10,405 nucleotides of DNA from UBA2256 sp964531105. GTDB taxonomy: Bacteria; Spirochaetota; Spirochaetia; Treponematales; Rectinemataceae. The notes under the pieces were generated by a model. The model was not told where the DNA came from, did no database searches, and worked only from the letters and a program-made list of their open reading frames with translations. Below, piece after piece: positions 6,394 through 10,405 of this stretch. Location: positions 1 to 10,405 of the forward strand of contig CAZHFN010000053.1 in assembly GCA_964531105.1 (NCBI GenBank), in the 5' to 3' direction. Within the stretch, counting starts at the first letter, position 1. Each line of letters starts with the position of its first letter. The position numbers and the translations under genes were made by a program.

Positions 6394-7824
6394 TTAATGA
6401 GTACTGCGCAGGGCAGCAGCCGGATCTAAAAGCGATGCGCGCCGTGAGGGCGAAAAAGCTGCAATGGCGCTCAACGCGATAAGGGAAGCTAAAACAATGG
6501 CAACCATGACATAGTCAATTATGAAACTGATATGCCCACGAAGCAGAAAGAGACTGTTTATGCCGCTCATAGGCAACAATTGTGAAACAAAACCGATCAT
6601 AAAAGCCAATAGAATTCCGGCCAGACTGCCAGCCAATCCTAGGAAGATCGCTTCGTAGAGGAATACCCAGAGCACTTCTTTCCGCTGCATACCCAGGGCG
6701 CGCATAGTGCCTATTTCCTTGGTTCTTTCCAACAGCATCATGCGGAAGGTATTTCCGATTCCAACCATAGTGATGACAAGAAGAATTCCAAAAGCTGCCT
6801 TACCTATGGAATCTAAAATCGAAAGAAGGTTGTCTACGGTTTTCATCATATCGTTGATGGTAGTTATGGAGTAGATGGGTTTACCTACCGCTGCATCTGT
6901 ATTAGCTCCCGGAACGCCGGATATACCTGCCACGGCGCCCAAACTGGAACGCAGGCCGCTCATGCCGCCGCCCATGCCTCCCATGCCTGTAGCTCTTCCA
7001 GCCCCAGGAACAGGGCTTGCAGCAGCATCGCTGCCTGTCGCAACTGCAGTGCTCGCTGCTGGATCAGGAGTAGTCGGACGAGCGGAAACCGTCAAGGTTT
7101 TGGCCATTGTCGTCTGCAGTATAGTTGCAGCAGCATCGGTTTTATTGGCATCCTTTAAAAGAATATTGAGGGATTGAAATTCTCCAGATTTCAGGTTCAA
7201 TGCCTTCGCAGTATAATCCAGGCTCGCATAGGAGTATGCGTCAGCATAGTCACTGGTATCTTTCGCGATGCCTGCTACAATAAAGTTTACGACATTGTTC
7301 TGGTTAGTCACGGTAGTCATTCGGGCGAGAATTTCATCCCCAACTTCAACCTTTAGTTTTGTCGCTAATTTCTCTGGTATTATTATCGAATTTTCAACCA
7401 TCTCGGAGTCGAAGGAGCCTGAGACAAGGGGCAAACGTTCTTTAAGAAGAGATTCTTCTTCCCAGTCCACTCCCACAATAGTGGCTGAGGATTCGAAGCT
7501 GCCCATTATCAGAGAGCCGCGAATACTGGTTCTTTTTAAAACAGACTCCACCTCGATGCCGGCTTCATCAATTGCCGCGATGAGGGGAGCTTCATCGCGG
7601 ATCACTTGTATGAGTGTTCCGGTTTCCAGGCGTTCTACACCGCGGACATATAAATGGCCGCCGTAGAGGTTGGTGAGGTTTTCTCTTGTGTTGCTCTCTA
7701 TGCCACCTGTAATTCCTGTAAGAAGTATAATTGCAAAGGCGCCAAAGGCGATGGCAGCGATTAAGAGGAGGGAGCGGCGCTTCTGCCTGAGAACATTTCG
7801 AAAAGCTATTTGTCTAATTATCAT
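6394..7824 (-). CDS. ABC transporter permease, FtsX/MacB (LolC/E-like) type, second subunit
   Basis: The 476-residue product has the four-helix MacB/LolCE layout: cytoplasmic amphipathic start (IAFRNVLRQKRRS), TM1 (about 19-40), a large periplasmic domain (41-340), then TM2 (341-362), TM3 (386-415) and TM4 (434-457). The coupling motif ERTKEIGTMRALGM (366-379) after TM2 is diagnostic of FtsX-type permeases that act as mechanotransmission devices. The C-terminus has the usual PSRRASLLDPAAALR. It would pair with the upstream permease and the ATPase. Oddly, residues about 249-313 form a Pro/Ala/Thr then Gly/Met-rich low-complexity insert in the periplasmic domain, not expected in LolC/E. The start has AGGAG 6 bases upstream that overlaps the stop codon of the preceding gene. 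Gaps are 9 bases upstream and 15 downstream. Confidence 0.9.
   Translation of the reverse strand: MIIRQIAFRNVLRQKRRSLLLIAAIAFGAFAIILLTGITGGIESNTRENLTNLYGGHLYVRGVERLETGTLIQVIRDEAPLIAAIDEAGIEVESVLKRTSIRGSLIMGSFESSATIVGVDWEEESLLKERLPLVSGSFDSEMVENSIIIPEKLATKLKVEVGDEILARMTTVTNQNNVVNFIVAGIAKDTSDYADAYSYASLDYTAKALNLKSGEFQSLNILLKDANKTDAAATILQTTMAKTLTVSARPTTPDPAASTAVATGSDAAASPVPGAGRATGMGGMGGGMSGLRSSLGAVAGISGVPGANTDAAVGKPIYSITTINDMMKTVDNLLSILDSIGKAAFGILLVITMVGIGNTFRMMLLERTKEIGTMRALGMQRKEVLWVFLYEAIFLGLAGSLAGILLAFMIGFVSQLLPMSGINSLFLLRGHISFIIDYVMVAIVLASLIALSAIAAFSPSRRASLLDPAAALRSTH
6886..7080 (-). other. Pro/Ala/Gly/Met-rich low-complexity insert in the second permease
   Basis: Encodes about residues 249-313 of the permease. 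An Ala/Pro/Thr/Ser-rich part (SARPTTPDPAAS onwards) leads into GMGGMGGGMSG and a small-residue stretch up to GANTDAAVGK. It lies just before TM2, in the predicted periplasmic stalk. The DNA remains in frame throughout and reads as part of the gene, not as a frameshift. Confidence 0.7.
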
Positions 7825-7833
7825 TGTATGCTC

Positions 7834-9303
7834 CTACTCATTTCGCATTGCAGTGACAGGAGGTATGGCTACCGCTATCGCTACAGGATACGCGGCAGAG
7901 AGTACGCCGATGCCTGCTATCATGCCGAAGGCCGCGAGGATTGTGTCTAGGTGAAGAGCTGGATAGAAGCTTGCACCGCCCAGCAATGCTTTTAAGTATT
8001 CATTGTTAATAGTTATACCTACTGATCCGGAGATAAGCACCGCTGCAGCGCTTATGATTACGCCAAGTACTCCGGCGGTCAACGCTATGACGAGGGTCTC
8101 GATACCAATCATCCGCATTATGAATGACTTGGTTCCTCCAAGCGCTCTGATAGTCCCAATCTCGGGGATTCTCTCCGATACGGAAATAACCAAGGTATTC
8201 ATTATTATTATTGCCGCGACAATAGCGATGGCGAGTATTACTATTTCAAATATTGTCTTGATGTTATAGACCATCTTTGCATTAGTCCCGGCTCCCTCCA
8301 GCCAGGGGGCTACCCTTGCTTCAATACCATTGTCGGAAAAGAACCGTTCAAGTTCCCGGATTGTCGCAACTTCGGAACTGCCTTCTTTTACATCGACCAA
8401 CACATAGTGATAGGCGCCCGAATCGGTTTTAGAAAGCTGCTCTCGCTGACTCAAGTCTCCAAGAAGGTTGTCGTAGTCTGCTGCGCTCTCTTGAATCTGA
8501 AGCTCTTCTGCTTCTGCGGCCGATCCGAAAAGGCTGTCGATAGAAAAATCTATGTATTTAGTGTCATCTTCAGTAAGAGCCGCTCCTGTATCTGCGCCAA
8601 CGGTCATTCCATAGAGCCCGCGGACAGTGTCTACATCTACGATATTGACCGCATTAAGCTCGCCGGTAACCTCTTTGAAGGCAAAAAATCCCCTGACGGT
8701 GACATCCCTTACTTTTATTGCCCCCGTAGAAGTGGTGCTGGTTATTTGAACTTTTTCACCCACCGCCAGAGGTCTCCCTAAATTTCTTTCAAGAGAAGTC
8801 TTACCCCGCTCATTTAATAGTATTCCCTCTTCCCCGGGCTGCAAAAAAGCACCCTCAAGAAGATTTAAATTATCAGGGAACATGGCAGAGTAACGGCTGG
8901 AGTCCACGCCAAAGAGCAGCGTAATCGCCCTTCCCATGCCATCTTTTGTAAGGAGTCCGAAGGTGGCCGCCTGTGGGCTGAATCCCGCTACTCCTTCTTC
9001 CGCTGATAAAAATTCTTCGATTTTTTTATAATCAGGCACATTGGGTATGGGTTCAGCAAAACCATTCATGGCCTCCTGGCTAATGGAGAAGAGTGAAAGG
9101 CTGCGATTGGCCGAAGCGGTGATTATAAGGTCGCCTGAAAAATTATTTGTATAGGTAGTCTTGATTCCTTCGGTAGCTGTTTTAACTAGGGAATTTCCGA
9201 GCACGAGAATTATCATGCCCACCATGAGAATCAAGCCGATTATGAGGCTTTTAGCCTTATGCTGAAGGAGGTTTCTAAACGCAATTTTCAACAGGACCGG
9301 CAT
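7834..9303 (-). CDS. ABC transporter permease, FtsX/MacB (LolC/E-like) type, first subunit
   Basis: The 489-residue product has the same design as the permease gene after it: KIAFRNLLQHKAKS start, TM1 (about 18-40), a large periplasmic domain (41-348), TM2 (349-376), TM3 (397-427) and TM4 (452-478). The conserved SERIPEIGTIRALGG motif (376-390) follows TM2 and would contact the ATPase. In LolC/E and MacB this architecture extracts substrate from the outer leaflet of the inner membrane or from the periplasm instead of forming a solute channel. The two permeases differ throughout, so a heterodimer like LolC-LolE is more likely than a homodimer. The start is fixed by AAGGGGG (9310-9316) 6 bases upstream. 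Only 1 base separates it from the ATPase stop, implying translational coupling. Confidence 0.9.
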   Translation of the reverse strand: MPVLLKIAFRNLLQHKAKSLIIGLILMVGMIILVLGNSLVKTATEGIKTTYTNNFSGDLIITASANRSLSLFSISQEAMNGFAEPIPNVPDYKKIEEFLSAEEGVAGFSPQAATFGLLTKDGMGRAITLLFGVDSSRYSAMFPDNLNLLEGAFLQPGEEGILLNERGKTSLERNLGRPLAVGEKVQITSTTSTGAIKVRDVTVRGFFAFKEVTGELNAVNIVDVDTVRGLYGMTVGADTGAALTEDDTKYIDFSIDSLFGSAAEAEELQIQESAADYDNLLGDLSQREQLSKTDSGAYHYVLVDVKEGSSEVATIRELERFFSDNGIEARVAPWLEGAGTNAKMVYNIKTIFEIVILAIAIVAAIIIMNTLVISVSERIPEIGTIRALGGTKSFIMRMIGIETLVIALTAGVLGVIISAAAVLISGSVGITINNEYLKALLGGASFYPALHLDTILAAFGMIAGIGVLSAAYPVAIAVAIPPVTAMRNE

Positions 9304-9304
9304 G

Positions 9305-10012
9305 CTATGCCCCCTTGCGGATATTTTCGGTGATCAAGCCGTCTTTCAAGCGGATCACGTGATCGGCGATACCTACCACAGAGGCGTCATGGGTGGAAAA
9401 GATAAAGGTCGTGTCCATTTCATGATTTATTTTTTTCATCAATTCGATGACTTCCTCGCCAGTTTTTGAATCTAGGTTGGCCGTGGGTTCGTCGGCTAGA
9501 ACAATGGTGGGCTTTGTCACAAGAGCCCTAGCGATGGCCACTCTCTGCCGCTGTCCGCCTGAGAGTTCGTTGGATTTATGGTGAATCCAGCGCTCAAGAC
9601 CTACCTGGGCTATGAGGTATTCTATCCATTCTTTATTTTGTTTCTTGATTTCCGAACTTTTGGCTCCTCCCTTGCCTAAAAGAAGAGGGAATTCAATGTT
9701 CTCGTAGACATTCAGAACGGGGATTAGATTGAAGGACTGAAAAATAAACCCTATCGTTTCGTGGCGCAGCATGGTGGTTTGATAGTCTGTAAGCTGAGAA
9801 ATATCCTTGCCGTTCACTATCACCGTGCCCTCACTGGGAGTGTCCATGCAACCGATCATGTTTAGAATAGTCGATTTACCTGAACCAGACGGGCCGGCAA
9901 TGGAAATAAAATCGCCCTTTTCGATTTCAAAGCTCACACCCCTCACTGCAGGAACCTGGGTTGTGCCCAGCATGTAATTTTTCTTCACATTATCTAGCGT
10001 CACTATAGCCAT
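9305..10012 (-). CDS. ABC transporter ATP-binding protein, LolD/MacB/FtsE type
   Basis: The 235-residue product is a complete nucleotide-binding domain of the LolD size class. Walker A is GPSGSGKST (40-48), the Q-loop is FQSFNLIP (91-98, Gln92), the signature is LSGGQRQRVA (150-159), Walker B is TIVLADEP (169-176) followed by the D-loop NLD, and the H-loop histidine is His208 in STHDAS. The early AVRGVSFEIEKGDF and the late HDASVVGIADHVIRLKDG are typical of MacB/LolD ATPases. It powers the two permeases encoded next. The frame is open to an ATG at 10099, but the ATG at 10012 is chosen: it has AGGAGG 5 bases upstream and begins with the family N-terminus (MAIVTLDNVKKNY). It is the first gene of a five-gene operon. 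Confidence 0.95.
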   Translation of the reverse strand: MAIVTLDNVKKNYMLGTTQVPAVRGVSFEIEKGDFISIAGPSGSGKSTILNMIGCMDTPSEGTVIVNGKDISQLTDYQTTMLRHETIGFIFQSFNLIPVLNVYENIEFPLLLGKGGAKSSEIKKQNKEWIEYLIAQVGLERWIHHKSNELSGGQRQRVAIARALVTKPTIVLADEPTANLDSKTGEEVIELMKKINHEMDTTFIFSTHDASVVGIADHVIRLKDGLITENIRKGA

Positions 10013-10017
10013 ATATT

Positions 10018-10023
10018 CCTCCT
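10018..10023 (-). promoter_or_regulatory. ribosome-binding site deciding the ATPase start
   Basis: A full AGGAGG on the minus strand lies 5 bases before the ATG at 10012. It rules out the ATG at 10099, whose extra 29 codons overlap the predicted promoter. Confidence 0.8.
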
Positions 10024-10043
10024 GAAATGTCAATGCAATATTA

Positions 10044-10060
10044 GCTATATTATATATAGC
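10044..10060. repeat. 17-base palindrome over the operon promoter
   Basis: Perfect 7-base arms GCTATAT and ATATAGC flank TAT. The element overlaps the predicted -10 box of the five-gene operon and lies 32-48 bases upstream of its first codon. The position suits a repressor operator. Part of the symmetry may arise from simple AT-richness, but both arms end in GC. Confidence 0.45.
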
Positions 10061-10074
10061 AAAGGACATGCCAA
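10047..10074 (-). promoter_or_regulatory. likely promoter of the ABC/LolA-like/barrel operon
   Basis: On the minus strand TTGGCA (10074-10069, 5 of 6 match to -35) is followed after 16 bases by TAATAT (10052-10047). A perfect TATAAT overlaps two bases earlier (10054-10049), but then the spacing is only 14. Transcription would start near 10040, giving a leader of about 28 bases. A second TATAAT at 10123-10118 has no good -35 partner. Confidence 0.45.
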
Positions 10075-10171
10075 AATTATGATAATTCAAGAGAAACATA
10101 TGCTTCGATTTTATTTTATTATAATATAATATTTTAATGCGAAATCATAAAACCTGAGCAAAAAACCTATC

Positions 10172-10227
10172 TACCCATAAACTGTGAAAATATAAATAAA
10201 TGGGTAATAAATACCCAGACGCATGGG
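10172..10227. repeat. cluster of alternating TACCCA / TGGG inverted elements
   Basis: Four elements alternate in orientation: TACCCAT (10172-10178), ATGGGTA (10200-10206), TACCCA (10212-10217) and TGGG (10224-10227). The middle pair forms a 6-base stem with a 5-base loop. On the minus strand it is followed by TTTATTTATATTTT, so it could be a weak terminator for the histidine kinase gene ending at 10281. The first pair makes a competing 7-base stem. Operator sites for the downstream operon are an alternative reading. Confidence 0.4.
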
Positions 10228-10280
10228 AAAAACCTGCATAGTGGAGCAAAATGGCTCACATTTGGGGTAATAGAACTCTT

Positions 10281-10405
10281 TTAGGCTTTGATCTGAATCC
10301 AGAAGTGCGAGCCCTCTCCTTCCCAGCTCTCTACGCCAACAGTGCCGCCATGGGCGGTGGCGATGTGGCGGACAATGGCGAGCCCTAAGCCGGTGCCGCC
10401 TACCT
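10281..10405 (-). CDS. sensor histidine kinase, C-terminal fragment (cut by window edge)
   Basis: The last 40 codons and the TAA stop of a gene whose 5' part lies beyond the window. The translation contains GGTGLGLAIVRHIATAHGG and then VGVESWEGEGSHFWIQIKA. The first part is the G2 box of the HATPase_c domain (G-x-G-L-G-L-A-I-V) and the rest is the closing strand pair of histidine kinases, as in PhoR-like sensors. This end carries no information about the signal sensed. It is on the same strand as the ABC operon, but about 270 AT-rich bases separate its stop from the ATPase start, with a possible weak terminator and a separate promoter between, so co-transcription is doubtful. Confidence 0.88.
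   Translation of the reverse strand, partial: VGGTGLGLAIVRHIATAHGGTVGVESWEGEGSHFWIQIKA

Noticed and set aside
6875..8781. Several plus-strand open frames opposite the two permease genes
   Set aside because: They mirror the codon pattern of the permeases on the other strand; their hydrophobic or Pro-rich look comes from reverse-complemented membrane and low-complexity codons.
10013..10099. Extended N-terminus of the ATPase from the ATG at 10099
   Set aside because: The extra 29 codons overlap the predicted promoter and palindrome and are very AT-rich, and a full AGGAGG points to the ATG at 10012.
10228..10280. GAGC/GCTC hairpin just after the histidine kinase stop as a strong terminator
   Set aside because: The stem is only about four clean pairs and the T-run on the minus strand is short and displaced by several bases.

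Overview
The window most likely comes from a diderm (Gram-negative-type) bacterium. It encodes an outer-membrane beta-barrel, a periplasmic LolA-like carrier and two lipoproteins with clear lipoboxes. Moderate base composition, LSSC/LSGC lipoboxes and an ABC/LolA-like/beta-barrel gene set recall spirochaetes of the Treponema/Spirochaeta type, but that placement is inference. No integrase, transposase, phage structural operon or CRISPR array is visible.

Layout, left to right. (1) 1-1123, plus strand: azlC and azlD, a two-subunit branched-chain amino acid exporter with an 8-base gene overlap. (2) 1152-1302, plus strand: a tRNA-Ala(GGC) unit with its own promoter and a strong intrinsic terminator. 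(3) 1313-3035, minus strand: an unrecognised acidic lipoprotein gene followed by a small GNAT-type acetyltransferase gene. (4) 3251-4189, plus strand and divergent from (3): a lipoprotein that I read as three tandem modules of the phage tail-collar / microcystin-dependent-protein type. (5) 4191-10012, minus strand: a compact five-gene operon. Its order of transcription is ABC ATPase, FtsX/MacB-type permease, second FtsX/MacB-type permease, LolA-like periplasmic protein, outer-membrane beta-barrel. (6) 10281-10405, minus strand: the last 40 or so codons of a sensor histidine kinase that continues beyond the window.

The five-gene operon is the centre of interest. Gaps between its genes are 1, 9, 15 and 7 bases, so the products probably work together. 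The ATPase and the permease pair resemble LolCDE/MacB-class machines, which extract lipidated or hydrophobic cargo from the outer leaflet of the inner membrane rather than pump solutes. The LolA-like protein would carry cargo across the periplasm, and the beta-barrel would receive or export it. Together they form a complete inner-to-outer-membrane route whose cargo is not known. The neighbouring lipoproteins are conceivable but unproven clients. A 17-base palindrome overlaps the predicted operon promoter, and a cluster of alternating TACCCA/TGGG elements lies further upstream.

Protein-level calls rest on motif reading without database searches. Starts were chosen by ribosome-binding site, family length and gene spacing. 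Four open frames that could be extended to TTG, GTG or distant ATG codons are annotated from shorter, better-supported starts.
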